DNA of 64,000 nt. Origin: Chersky-840 sp963811775 (GTDB taxonomy: Bacteria > Actinomycetota > Acidimicrobiia > Acidimicrobiales > UBA8190). Both the position numbers and the translations under genes were made by a program. This document shows, piece after piece, positions 8,785-17,422 of the stretch. The stretch is from assembly GCA_963811775.1 (NCBI GenBank), contig CAWESO010000014.1, positions 1 to 64,000 of the forward strand. The letters run 5' to 3'. The notes beneath the pieces are model-generated. The model worked only from the letters and a program-made list of their open reading frames with translations. It ran no database searches and was not told the origin of the DNA. Position 1 is the stretch's first letter; each line of letters starts with the position of its first letter.

Positions 8785-9423
8785 CTACCAGACGTAGGGG
8801 ATCAGCCGCTTGTGATGCTCGGCATAGGTCCGATACCGGTCGTCGAGGTCCTCGAGCAGCGCTGTCTCCTCGACGTGGATCCGGTAGGACAGGCCGATCA
8901 GTGTCATGACCGTCAACACGGCGAGCCCGAGCCAATTTCCCAGCGCGGCTCCCGCGCCGACGGCGAGGAGCAGTACTCCGGTGTACGAGGGATGCCGCAC
9001 GAAGCGGTACGGGCCACTGGAGATGACGGGCTGATCGCGGCTGGTCATGACGGAGTAGGTGAAGTATCGGCCCAACGTCCGTTTCGCCCAGATCCGCATC
9101 GCCTCTCCGGCCGAGAAGATGACGATCCCGGCGACCACGGAGGCGAAGGCCGGGTGGATAATGGCGCCGGGGACGATTCTCGGCGCCGTTACGAGGAAGA
9201 TGACCGCTGGCACCGTGCACAGCCGGAGCACGATCTGACTGCCCCGGTCCCTCTTGGTCGCCTCCGACCGCACTCGAAACGCGCCGACGAGCTCGTTCAC
9301 GCCGGTGGCGATGGCCACCAGCGTCCACACCCGTCCGATCGGGTGGTCTTCGACGTACGGCGTCACCGAGAGAATGAGCGGCGCCGGCGAGTCGATGCTC
9401 ACGAGCGGACGTTCCCGGACCAC
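8785..9423 (-). CDS. Isoprenylcysteine-methyltransferase-like membrane protein
   Basis: A 212-residue membrane methyltransferase of the ICMT/PEMT superfamily. Four or five hydrophobic segments are visible. The SAM-binding C-terminal signature is intact: GPYRFVRHPSYTG (about residues 138-150), followed by the helix RIHVEETALLEDL and the ending YRTYAEHHKRLIPYVW. Bacterial members methylate small molecules or lipids rather than prenylated proteins; the substrate is unknown. It lies 160 bases beyond the phosphoesterase start on the same strand, but no shared operon can be claimed. Confidence 0.85.
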   Translation of the reverse strand: MVRERPLVSIDSPAPLILSVTPYVEDHPIGRVWTLVAIATGVNELVGAFRVRSEATKRDRGSQIVLRLCTVPAVIFLVTAPRIVPGAIIHPAFASVVAGIVIFSAGEAMRIWAKRTLGRYFTYSVMTSRDQPVISSGPYRFVRHPSYTGVLLLAVGAGAALGNWLGLAVLTVMTLIGLSYRIHVEETALLEDLDDRYRTYAEHHKRLIPYVW

Positions 9424-9731
9424 GACCGAAGACCGATGACCGTGACCATACGTGGCACCGATGCTAGGGCTTCGAGCGCGTGCGCGTCCGGACCGGAAGG
9501 CCGAGTCCCGTCCGATGACGGCGTGCGCCGTCGCACCCTGGCTCGATCACGCGGCGGACGTCCGAAGCGGACAGAGTCTTCAGGAATGAGCGAGTCGCTT
9601 TCCACCACCTGAAGGGTGTCTCGGACCCCTGGAGGCTGTTCACCGTGGCCCGCTGACCGGGGCCCGCCATACCCCGGCTCCCTTCGGCAGCCCGGTAACG
9701 TGGTGAGATCGTTCTGCTCATCGCGATCGTC
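9424..9731. other. Intergenic region, divergent genes
   Basis: About 308 bases between the methyltransferase start and the ABC ATPase. It must hold both divergent promoters but no strong hexamer pair stands out. A short dyad CCGGGG-9-CCCCGG lies near 9656-9677. Just before 9732 the ATPase frame continues upstream as a hydrophobic stretch (EIVLLIAIVV) closed by a TAA, with no usual start codon. Confidence 0.4.
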
Positions 9732-10874
9732 GTGGCTGCCGCGGGCTTTGCGGTCTTTCGCCTCGTCGAAAGCCGACGGAAGCCCGCTCCGATCGACGAC
9801 CCGATTCCCTGGGGTGCGACCGGCGCCGACGCGATGAAGACGGGAGATGACGTGCTCGGGTCCACCGGCTCTGTCGCCTCACCTTCGACGATCCCCGACC
9901 GAGGGTCCGTGTCTCGCCCCTTCGGCCCCAGTGCGGGATCACCCGAAGGGTGGGCCGTCGAGACGCACGGGTTGACGAAGCGCTTCGGGAACACCGTGGC
10001 GGTGAACGGGGTCGAGCTCCTCATCCCCCGGGGATGTGCATTCGGCTACCTCGGCCCGAACGGCGCCGGCAAGACCACGCTCATCCGGGTGTTGCTGGGC
10101 CTGACCCGCGCCGACTCGGGCACGATGTCGCTGCTCGGGCACCCCGTCCCGAAGCACCGTGATGTGGCGCTGGCCCGGGTCGGGGCCATCGTGGACGAGC
10201 CCCGCTTCCACGGTCACCTCACCGGGCGGCAGAACCTCCAGATCCTCGCGGCGGCACGCGAGCCCGCGGCGCGCGACCGGATCGAGCCCTCGCTGCGGCG
10301 CGTCGGCATACTCCACCGTGGCGACGACCGGGTGTCGAAGTACTCGATGGGCATGCGCCAGCGCCTGGGGGTGGCGGCCTGCCTCCTCGGGGATCCCCAG
10401 CTGCTGATCCTGGACGAGCCGATGAACGGGCTCGATCCCGCCGGCATGCACGAGATGCGGGACATGATCCTCTCCCTGGTGGCGGAGGGCCGGACCGTGG
10501 TCCTGTCCTCCCACCTCCTCGACGAGGTCGAACGGACCTGTGACGCCGTGGCCATCGTGGACCGCGGCAACGTCATCCGCCAGGGACCGATCGCCGACCT
10601 GCTGGCCGGAGCGTCGCTGGCCTTGCAGGTCGAGTGCTCCGAGCCCGACCGGGCCCGCGTCCTGCTCGAGGGGACGATCATCGGGGCCCAGGTCGAGGTC
10701 ACTCCGACGGGGTTGGCGATCGCCCTGCCGACGGGGACGGCACGCGACGTCATCGCAGAGATCAACCGCGTGCTCGTGTCCGGCGGGATCTCGGTGTACC
10801 GGCTCCAGGAGATCCAGGCCTCGCTCGAGTCGTGGTTCCTCCAGGTCACGAGCCGACTGGGGGCTCCGGAGTGA
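9732..10874 (+). CDS. ABC transporter ATP-binding protein
   Basis: The nucleotide-binding subunit of an ABC-2/BcrA-like exporter. The ATPase core begins at about residue 73 (WAVETHGLTKRFG) and shows Walker A GPNGAGKTT, the signature YSMGMRQRL (an LSGGQ variant), Walker B LLILDEPMNGLDP and the switch histidine in SSHLLDEV. The first 70 residues are unusual: a hydrophobic stretch (AAAGFAVFRLV) then a low-complexity linker. With the upstream in-frame codons this would make a full membrane helix, so the start may be wrong or a base may be missing. Its stop overlaps the permease start in GTGA, so the two are translationally coupled. Confidence 0.9.
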   Translation: MAAAGFAVFRLVESRRKPAPIDDPIPWGATGADAMKTGDDVLGSTGSVASPSTIPDRGSVSRPFGPSAGSPEGWAVETHGLTKRFGNTVAVNGVELLIPRGCAFGYLGPNGAGKTTLIRVLLGLTRADSGTMSLLGHPVPKHRDVALARVGAIVDEPRFHGHLTGRQNLQILAAAREPAARDRIEPSLRRVGILHRGDDRVSKYSMGMRQRLGVAACLLGDPQLLILDEPMNGLDPAGMHEMRDMILSLVAEGRTVVLSSHLLDEVERTCDAVAIVDRGNVIRQGPIADLLAGASLALQVECSEPDRARVLLEGTIIGAQVEVTPTGLAIALPTGTARDVIAEINRVLVSGGISVYRLQEIQASLESWFLQVTSRLGAPE

Positions 10875-12061
10875 CGACGATGTCCCAAGCGGCCGCTCCC
10901 GCGCCGTCGCCGGTGACCCGACGGCGTGACCGGCGGGGATCGTGGATCCCGACGGGCGCCATGATCACCACCAGGATGATGGAGCTCCGCAAACGACGCG
11001 GGCTCATGATCGCCCTGATCATCGTGACGGTGGGCATCCCCTTCGTGTTCCTCCTTATCCGCCTGCTGCTCCACGCGTTCGCACCGCACTCCTACGGGCC
11101 GGCGGGAGGGTACGACGTCTTCACCGGGCTGGTGGCCCTGGTCCTGTACGTCTTCGGTTTCATCGTCGCCGCCACCCTGGGCGCCACGGCGGGGTCGATC
11201 GACCTGACCGAGGGCATGTTCCGACATCTGGTGGTGACGGGCCGGTCCCGCTTGGCGCTGTACCTGGCTCGGCTCCCTGCGGGCCTGGCCATCATCTGGG
11301 CATTCGTGGGAATCGGGTTCGCCATCGTGTGCGTCGTGTGCGTCTTCGCCGCGCCGACCAAGGTCGGTTACGACGGGGCGACCGTTCCCGGCGGTCTGTC
11401 ACGCGCCGCCCTCGCGACGTGGGCGGGCGATCACATCGACACGGTCCTGTGCGACTTCCCGTACCCCGCACCGACACCGTCGAACGTCCCCTGCAACAAC
11501 GGTCCGGGTGGCGGTCCCGGTCCCGGCGGCGTCATCATCAAGGGCTCTCCCGGGTCGGCGGTCCAGGCCCCGGTCCCGGCCGCGGCCACGCCGGCCATGC
11601 TCAAGGCCGAGGCGGTCCAGATCGCCGGGCAGGACTATGCCGACTACCACCGGATCTTCCTGTACCCGTCCAATCTTTTGATGATCCAGACCGGGCTGTG
11701 GATCGAGCTCGAAGCGGCTGTCGGCTTCATCGTGGGACTCGGCCTGTCGTCGCTCATCGGGCAACGAACGGTCGCCGTGGTCCTCATGATCGTGCTCGAG
11801 ATCATCCTCACGCCGATCCTCTCCCGGGCGCACATCCCGCACTTCATCAATCTCCAGCGGGGGGTGGTGGGGCTGGCCGTGGCCCATCTGGAGCCGAGCG
11901 GACTGGGTTTCGTGTTCGGCGGTGGTGGGGGACCCAATGGAGGGCAGGGGACGTCCCGGCTGGTCCCGGAGTCGATAACGGTGTCGGTATGCGTGATCGT
12001 CGCATGGCTGGTGGTGTGGACGGCCCTCGGGGCGTGGCGGATGGTGAACAGGGACGCCTGA
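10871..12061 (+). CDS. ABC-2 type permease
   Basis: The 396-residue membrane partner of the preceding ATPase, starting at the GTG inside the GTGA overlap (an ATG lies 9 bases further on). A cytoplasmic N-terminus precedes about six transmembrane helices: LMIALIIVTVGIPFVFLLI, then LVALVLYVFGFIVAATLGA, a pair around IIWAFVGIGFAIVCVVCV, a large extracytoplasmic loop rich in Pro/Gly (including GPGGGPGPGG), then helices near FIVGLGLSSLIG, VVLMIVLEIILTPIL and VSVCVIVAWLVVWTAL. The sequence SIDLTEGMFRHLVVTGRSR is typical of ABC-2 permeases. Substrate unknown. Confidence 0.82.
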   Translation: MTTMSQAAAPAPSPVTRRRDRRGSWIPTGAMITTRMMELRKRRGLMIALIIVTVGIPFVFLLIRLLLHAFAPHSYGPAGGYDVFTGLVALVLYVFGFIVAATLGATAGSIDLTEGMFRHLVVTGRSRLALYLARLPAGLAIIWAFVGIGFAIVCVVCVFAAPTKVGYDGATVPGGLSRAALATWAGDHIDTVLCDFPYPAPTPSNVPCNNGPGGGPGPGGVIIKGSPGSAVQAPVPAAATPAMLKAEAVQIAGQDYADYHRIFLYPSNLLMIQTGLWIELEAAVGFIVGLGLSSLIGQRTVAVVLMIVLEIILTPILSRAHIPHFINLQRGVVGLAVAHLEPSGLGFVFGGGGGPNGGQGTSRLVPESITVSVCVIVAWLVVWTALGAWRMVNRDA

Positions 12062-12222
12062 CGAGGCGGGTCGCATTCCTGCGGATGCAATCTTGGATTC
12101 TGCGAGCAGACGACAGCACGCCAGATGAGTCCGACGACCTGGAGTTCGAACTTCCTGGCGCGCAGACGTACCTCTACCAATGCTCTGTCATCTGGCGCCT
12201 CACCTACTAACTTCGAATCGTT

Positions 12223-13221
12223 GTGGAGGACTCCACCGATACCACCGCCGTTCAGAGCAGCAGCACGGTGAACAAGAAGCCGTCCTCCATCGAGCGAATC
12301 CAACGCCTGGAGAGGCTGGAAGAGGAGCGCCTCAAGGAGAAGGAGCGCAAGGAGGAGGAGAGGCGCCAGACGATTGCCGGGGTGAAGCCGTCAGGCGGAC
12401 GCCACGATCTCGTTGACCGCATCGAACAGATCACGAAATTCCCCTTGGCCGTTGTGGGGATCGCCTGGCTGATCATCGCCATAACGATCCTCACGACCGA
12501 AGTGAACGGCTCGGCCTCCACATTCCTGGTCGGTTCACTCTTCGTGCTGTGGGCCACGGTGTTCGTCGAGTATCTCGTGCGCCTGGTGGTCACCCCCGAT
12601 CGTCGCGGCTATCTCAGGCGACGGTGGGTCGAGCCGGTGACCGTGGTGGTTCCCCCTCTGCAGGGCTGGCACTTCGTCGGCATCGAGAAAATGGGCCTCC
12701 TTCTCCACGAGGGGGAGCTACGCGTCGAGGCCGTCCTCAGGCACCACAGCCTGTTCCGCGTGCTGATCGCCGCTGCCGTCACCCTCTTCCTCGGGGCCTG
12801 GATGGTGCTGCTGTTCGAGGAAAAGGCCAAGGGAAGCAACATTCACAGCTATCCCGACGCCCTGTGGTGGGCCATCGTGACGGTGACGACCGTGGGTTAC
12901 GGGGACCGGTTCCCTGTCACCGCGGGCGGCCGGACCGTGGCTGTGATCCTCATGCTCCTCGGGATCGGCCTGATCGGCGTGCTCACCGCCACAGTGGCGT
13001 CTGTGTTCATCAAGGAGCACACCGACGCCACCAAAGAGGAGTTCAAGAAGGGTCATGCCGACCTGGGCCAGCAGCTGGCGGTCATCAGCGACCGGCTTTC
13101 CGACGTCGAGCGTCGGCTGGGCGCTACGCCGCCCGAAATGGCTGCCCTCGACGCCGCCGCTGCCGCCGAGGCCGCGACCGAGGGGCCCGTCGAACCAGAT
13201 CAGCGAGCCTCTCCTTCGTGA
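12223..13221 (+). CDS. Voltage-gated-type potassium channel
   Basis: A 332-residue ion channel of the VIC superfamily. The selectivity filter TVGYGD is at residues 223-228, preceded by the pore helix (DALWWAIVTVT) and flanked by two membrane helices (VLIAAAVTLFLGAWMVLL and VAVILMLLGIGLIGVLTA). Two further helices lie upstream. The N-terminus is a long charged coil (residues 20-50, rich in EERLKEKERKEEE), likely cytosolic and a candidate oligomerisation arm; the C-terminus has another coiled segment. No clear RxxRxxR voltage-sensor helix is visible, so gating is uncertain. The GTG start has no obvious ribosome-binding site, so translation may be leaderless. Confidence 0.9.
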   Translation: MEDSTDTTAVQSSSTVNKKPSSIERIQRLERLEEERLKEKERKEEERRQTIAGVKPSGGRHDLVDRIEQITKFPLAVVGIAWLIIAITILTTEVNGSASTFLVGSLFVLWATVFVEYLVRLVVTPDRRGYLRRRWVEPVTVVVPPLQGWHFVGIEKMGLLLHEGELRVEAVLRHHSLFRVLIAAAVTLFLGAWMVLLFEEKAKGSNIHSYPDALWWAIVTVTTVGYGDRFPVTAGGRTVAVILMLLGIGLIGVLTATVASVFIKEHTDATKEEFKKGHADLGQQLAVISDRLSDVERRLGATPPEMAALDAAAAAEAATEGPVEPDQRASPS

Positions 13222-13275
13222 GCATCACCCGAGCGAGAAGCCGCTGGCAGATCAGCGTTCCCGGGTGCCCACCGT

Positions 13276-13653
13276 TTACGAGGCCTCACGCTCGAGGTGC
13301 GCCTTATGGGCGAGCTTGATGACCTCCTCAGACACCGAGCGTTTGTTGCCTTCGTGAGCAGGGTGGTGAATCGGGCAGGCGAGATACGGCGTGCCTTCGA
13401 CCGGCTTCCCGAGGCGCAGACAGCCTTTGACGTGGCAATTGTGGTGCCGGTAGACGGTGACGATGCTGCCGAGGATGAGGAAGTCGGGGATCGACCCACC
13501 GAACCCGGACCAGAAGCCGTACCACGTACCCGACTCGCCATCGGCTCCGGTGTAACGCAGGAACCAGTGCGCTGAGTCAGTCCAGAAGACAACCACGAGT
13601 ACGACGAAGGCAGTGAAGACAAGGATCAGCCCAACCATGAGCAATCGTTTCAT
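13276..13653 (-). CDS. Membrane-anchored Cys/His-motif protein
   Basis: A 125-residue protein with an N-terminal membrane helix (LLMVGLILVFTAFVVLVVVF) and a second hydrophobic stretch around PDFLILGSIVTVY. The C-terminal half holds HHNCHVKGCLRLGKPV and YLACPIHHPAHEG, a Cys/His arrangement that could bind zinc or iron. Similar Cys-His modules occur in small proteins of actinobacteria and their phages; I cannot give a function. It is convergent with the channel gene. The ATG start encodes a short basic end before the helix. Confidence 0.65.
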   Translation of the reverse strand: MKRLLMVGLILVFTAFVVLVVVFWTDSAHWFLRYTGADGESGTWYGFWSGFGGSIPDFLILGSIVTVYRHHNCHVKGCLRLGKPVEGTPYLACPIHHPAHEGNKRSVSEEVIKLAHKAHLEREAS

Positions 13654-13856
13654 CGCACGAGCCCCCGGCCTCGCTTGCCGCGTCCCCCAGGCAGCTCTCG
13701 GGCACCGATCACAGCCGCGCTTTCGACGGACGGATGTTGCGACAGTTCCGTCGGGCCGACCATGTCGGGTACAAAGGAACGCCTGCTATCGGTGTCAAGG
13801 ATGACCCTCCCGCCCGGAGGCCACCAGGATAGGCGACGGGCGGAATCGGTCGGTGG

Positions 13857-14282
13857 TTAGGCCTGGCTGCCCCTGAGCCCCGGGGGGAATCCGGCGTTCC
13901 AGTCCACGTCACACATCGAAGGCGTCCCTCGCACGGGCACCGCGAGGTGGAAGCGTTGCACCTGACCGTCGACGTCAATATCCACGGACCCAAGTCGTGG
14001 CGGCGTCGATCCGATCTGGCGCCCGACTGAGTCGTAGACCGAGACCTGCAGTCCCCCGTACGTATTCAGGTTTGCTTGCCTGTCCAAGGTATTTCTCGTC
14101 ACGGTTCCGGTGACGGTCACGACGCCGTTCTGACTCATACAGTGAACGTCCGAGACCATCGCACCGTTGGTCGGTTCCGAGACCTTCGCCGACATGCTCG
14201 GACTCTCTGAGCAGCCGCCGAGAACCCCTCCGACGATGAGTGCGGCGGTGAGCATGAAATACGAAATCCGGTGTTGTCTCAT
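13857..14282 (-). CDS. Predicted lipoprotein
   Basis: A 141-residue exported protein with a lipoprotein signal: hydrophobic helix then VGGVLGGC, the lipobox cysteine being C24. The mature part has two further cysteines (HCMSQNG and SMCDVDW), which could form one disulfide, and a beta-rich sequence (GVVTVTGTVTRN, LQVSVYDSVGRQIGS) typical of small FxLYD/Ig-like extracytoplasmic domains. No enzymatic motif is visible. It is divergent from the Clp_N-domain gene, with about 190 bases to that gene's promoter. Confidence 0.8.
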   Translation of the reverse strand: MRQHRISYFMLTAALIVGGVLGGCSESPSMSAKVSEPTNGAMVSDVHCMSQNGVVTVTGTVTRNTLDRQANLNTYGGLQVSVYDSVGRQIGSTPPRLGSVDIDVDGQVQRFHLAVPVRGTPSMCDVDWNAGFPPGLRGSQA

Positions 14283-14469
14283 CAGGAACCTGTTGAAATA
14301 GGTGAACTGATTACCGACGCTTCACGGGGTCGTGCTGAGTGGGTTGGTGACGGTTCCATCAAACACCTTCCAGACAGACCACTCTTGGTCACGTCTCGAC
14401 GAAACGTCGGCTCGTGGTTCGAGCCTCGGAGCTCCCCGTCGCGGGTCGAGGACCCCGGTGGTCCGGGGA

Positions 14470-14520
14470 ATCGTCAACTAGGGATTGACGATGGGGGATC
14501 GTCAAGATACGATTGACGGA
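14470..14520 (+). promoter_or_regulatory. Paired palindromes overlapping a leaderless promoter
   Basis: Two inverted repeats of the same design: ATCGTCAA-7-TTGACGAT (14470-14492) and ATCGTCAA-7-TTGACG (14498-14518), centres 28 bases apart. TTGACG of the first (14485-14490) is a consensus -35; 17 bases later TACGAT (14508-14513) is a good -10, overlapping the second repeat. The predicted transcription start falls at the ATG of the next gene (14520), so the mRNA would be leaderless. A repressor on both sites would occlude the promoter; the HTH protein encoded next is the natural candidate (inference). Confidence 0.7.
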
Positions 14521-15311
14521 TGGCGCCGACCCCGTCCCTCCAAGAAGTCATCCAACTGGTCGAGGCCGATACCCACGACGAGCAGCCGCTGAGCCGCCTG
14601 GGCACGGCGTCGGTCGTGGTCCAGAACCTGGCCGAGGTGGGCGATGCTGCGCTCGGGTACTTCGTCGACCAAGCGCGCCACGCTGGCCATTCGTGGTCGG
14701 AGATCGGCGAGGCGCTGGGGGTGTCCAAGCAGGCAGCCCAGCAGAAGCACACCGTGCGACTTTCGCTCGGCCTCAATGCTCCGACCTTCGAACGCTTCAC
14801 CCCTCGAGCGCGCAACGTCCTGAGCGCGGCTGAGCCCATCGCCCGCGAGTTCGGTCGCGGTCACATAGACACCGAGCACCTTCTTCTGGCGCTCTACCTG
14901 GAGCCCGAAGGCGTGGCTGCCCAGATCCTCGACGAAGCGAACCTCTCGATGGACAAAGCAGAGGCGGCCGTGGACGCCCGCGCCGAGCGCGGTCCCGGAG
15001 CCGTGGAGGAAAAGCTGCCGTTTGCTCCCAGGGCCGTTGCCGTTTTCTCCGGAGCACTCGCCTCGGCCCTCGAGATGGGCCACAACTACATCGGCACCGA
15101 GCACTTGCTCCTCGGACTGGTCCGCGGCGATGGCCTGGCCGCGGACATCCTGGAGGACGCCGGTCTCGGTCAGAAGGCCCTGGAGCACCAGGTGACCGAG
15201 AAACTGGCCCGCTATATGCAGAATCGCCCAGTACGGGGGGCCAGCAGCACGACCGTGACCAAGGGAGCCCGGGCCAAAGCGGCCCCCGCGACCGAAAAGC
15301 GGTCAAAGTAG
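14520..15311 (+). CDS. HTH and double Clp_N domain protein
   Basis: A 263-residue protein with an N-terminal helix-turn-helix (SWSEIGEALGVSKQAAQQK, residues 58-76) and two Clp N-terminal repeats (about 90-150 and 165-235: each has the pattern ...GHxxIGTEHLLLxL..., seen as HIDTEHLLLALY and YIGTEHLLLGLV). There is no AAA ATPase module, so it is not a ClpA/C chaperone but a putative DNA-binding regulator that may sense misfolded protein or peptide through the Clp_N repeats. Its start codon coincides with the predicted transcription start and lies at the edge of two palindromes, which suggests autoregulation. The C-terminal tail is basic and low complexity. Confidence 0.88.
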   Translation: MAPTPSLQEVIQLVEADTHDEQPLSRLGTASVVVQNLAEVGDAALGYFVDQARHAGHSWSEIGEALGVSKQAAQQKHTVRLSLGLNAPTFERFTPRARNVLSAAEPIAREFGRGHIDTEHLLLALYLEPEGVAAQILDEANLSMDKAEAAVDARAERGPGAVEEKLPFAPRAVAVFSGALASALEMGHNYIGTEHLLLGLVRGDGLAADILEDAGLGQKALEHQVTEKLARYMQNRPVRGASSTTVTKGARAKAAPATEKRSK

Positions 15312-15514
15312 GAGCGTTCCTTGCAGAAGACGCTGACGGGACGGTCCATGCTCGCGTCGGTTCGGACGATCCAAGCTCGGAAAAAAGCTGTGGGCGGTTA
15401 CGTTTGCGTGACCTTCCCGCCGACCGCTCAATCCTTGGCGGCGCGTAGGTGTAAGGTTCGGAGATAACAGCTGAGTGAGCGCGGAACCGCTTGCGGGCGC
15501 AAGAACGGTGACGC

Positions 15515-16240
15515 ATGGGGCCGAAATCGAAGAATGTCGGCGCTGAGACCAAGCATGGGTCTCCGGTCGCGATTACCTTTCACAGCGATGAACAAGACGG
15601 CTCGATGCTCCGGATGCCCCACCCGCGTGCCGCGGTCCGCCACGCGATTCCGATTGTCATCGAAGGTGTCCTCGGTCCCCTGGCGCTCTTCTATCTGCTC
15701 CTGGTCCTGGCCGGCTTTCGCGGCGCGCTGATTGCGGCCCTCGGTTGGTCGTACGTAGCCCTCGGTCGCCGCCTGTACAAGGGTGAGCGGGTCTCGATGC
15801 TCCTGTGCTTCGGGATCATCCTGATTACCTTGCGGACGACGATCGCTCTGATCACGGGCAGCGCATTTGCGTATTTCGCCCAACCTACCGCCGGCACATT
15901 CGTCATCTCGCTCGTACTCTTTGGCTCTGCGATCATCCGCCGGCCTTTCACGCAGCGCTTTGCGCACGATTTCTGCCCGATCGACCCTGAGATCATGAAG
16001 CGCCCCCTGGTGCGCCAATTCTTCATTCGGATCTCCGTGTTGTGGGCAACGGTCTTGATGTTGAACGCAGGGCTCGTGCTGTGGTTGCTGATGTCGACGT
16101 CTCTGCGGTCGTTCGTGATCGAACGCTCACTTGTCACCTACGGGCTCACGGCCGTGGCGATCTTCTTCTCGATCACTCGATTCATCGCCATGATGCGGCG
16201 CGACAACATCAGGGTCGAGTGGGCAAGTGCGGTGACCTGA
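15515..16240 (+). CDS. VC0807-like membrane protein
   Basis: A 241-residue integral membrane protein resembling the VC0807 family. After a polar N-terminus (possible later start at the Met of MLRMPHPR, 15602) come helices around HAIPIVIEGVLGPLALFYLLLV, GALIAALGWSYVALG, SMLLCFGIILITLRTTIALI, then TFVISLVLFGSAIIRRPFTQRFA, a motif typical of this family, and two C-terminal helices. The loop RRPFTQRFAHDFCPID is conserved-looking. No function is known for the family. The gene stands alone, with about 200 bases upstream. Confidence 0.75.
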   Translation: MGPKSKNVGAETKHGSPVAITFHSDEQDGSMLRMPHPRAAVRHAIPIVIEGVLGPLALFYLLLVLAGFRGALIAALGWSYVALGRRLYKGERVSMLLCFGIILITLRTTIALITGSAFAYFAQPTAGTFVISLVLFGSAIIRRPFTQRFAHDFCPIDPEIMKRPLVRQFFIRISVLWATVLMLNAGLVLWLLMSTSLRSFVIERSLVTYGLTAVAIFFSITRFIAMMRRDNIRVEWASAVT

Positions 16241-16600
16241 ACAGCGAGGATCTCCCTGTCGTGCCCGCCGGCAATTCCAATGCCGCGGCAGATCGACGGG
16301 CGCCAAGAACGCCAGACCGACCAACCCCGCGTGCTCGGGCTCTCGCGAAGCTGGTTCGAGGTCACTCGCCGAAAGCCCGGCTCTCCCGCGTTCGCCATTC
16401 GCCGGATTGCCCATCCCGTGCGATGGTGGCGATGGCGTCGTGAGGTCCACCGATTGGGTCCGTACGCACCGGACTACGACGGCGGTGCTCGTCGTGGGCA
16501 AGGTTCATCCCCGCCCGGGCACGGCGACTAGGCCTCGGGGCGCATCGGCTCCCTCGCAGCCCGAAGTCAACGGGCCGAGGCCGGGCCGTACGCTGCACCC
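16241..16600. other. Intergenic region, no gene recognised
   Basis: About 360 bases between the membrane protein and the next exported protein. Open frames exist on both strands but have no family resemblance. No RNA gene, convincing terminator or promoter pair was seen. Confidence 0.4.
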
Positions 16601-17422
16601 GTGGCGAGGACCCCCGGCGTGCGGACGCGGACGACCAGGATCGCAACCTGGTTCGCACTCGCGGTCGTTGCTGTCCTCGGCACCGAGATCGGGCTGGCGG
16701 CGAGCCAGTCCCCGAGGGTGCGAGCCCCAGGCCCGGCTCAGCTCTTGCACGAGACCTTTACCGCCGCGGGGAGATCGGACGCCTTCCACTATCGGGACGT
16801 GTGGCGCGCCGACGGCGTGTCGCAGATCGTGGTGGGTGACGCCCGGCCTTCCTCGGGCTCGGAGTCAGTCTCTGTGGGCAGTGACCGGTTCACCGTGGTC
16901 TACACGGGCCAGGAGGCCTACTTCGAGGGCGCTGCCGCCGCGTTGCGCGATCAACTGGGACTCCCGCCAACGACGGCGTCGGCGGACGCCGGCAAGTGGA
17001 TCTCGCTCCAGCAGTCCGATGGGCCGTTCCCTTCGGTGGAAGGAGGAGTGACCACTTCGGCCGCGTTGGCGCAGGTCTTGATCGCTCCGCTTGCCATTGC
17101 GCCCGCGCCCCGGACGCACGGGATACTCCTGACCCGGATCACGGGCCGGATCCCTCACGGCCGAGTCGTCACGGGCTGGGCGCGGCTCGACTTGTCGTCG
17201 CGCTCCAAGCTGCCCGCGGCCTACTCCGCCCACGGGTCCGACGGCGGGCAGTCGTGGTCGAGCACGATCACGTTCTCCCGGTGGGGTGCGAACGATGCGA
17301 TCAAGATCCCGGCCGGGGCATTACCGTTCTCGTCACTGCAACGCTCCCCGGCGATCCCGACCGGTCAGGGTCGAACCGACTCAGAGGGCCGCCGCTCCAA
17401 CACCCAGCGGGTTGTCACCTGA
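16601..17422 (+). CDS. Predicted exported protein of unknown function
   Basis: A 273-residue protein from a GTG start. The N-terminus is a signal anchor or cleavable signal (ATWFALAVVAVLGTEIGLAAS) preceded by an Arg-rich end. The mature part is beta-rich and opens with a helix and QLLHETFTAAGRSDAFHY, then alternating strands (VSQIVVGDA, DRFTVVYTGQEAYFEG), a layout reminiscent of LppX/LprG-like lipid-binding proteins, but no lipobox is present and I would not assign that name. The final 58 bases overlap, tail to tail, the convergent acetyltransferase gene. Confidence 0.6.
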   Translation: MARTPGVRTRTTRIATWFALAVVAVLGTEIGLAASQSPRVRAPGPAQLLHETFTAAGRSDAFHYRDVWRADGVSQIVVGDARPSSGSESVSVGSDRFTVVYTGQEAYFEGAAAALRDQLGLPPTTASADAGKWISLQQSDGPFPSVEGGVTTSAALAQVLIAPLAIAPAPRTHGILLTRITGRIPHGRVVTGWARLDLSSRSKLPAAYSAHGSDGGQSWSSTITFSRWGANDAIKIPAGALPFSSLQRSPAIPTGQGRTDSEGRRSNTQRVVT

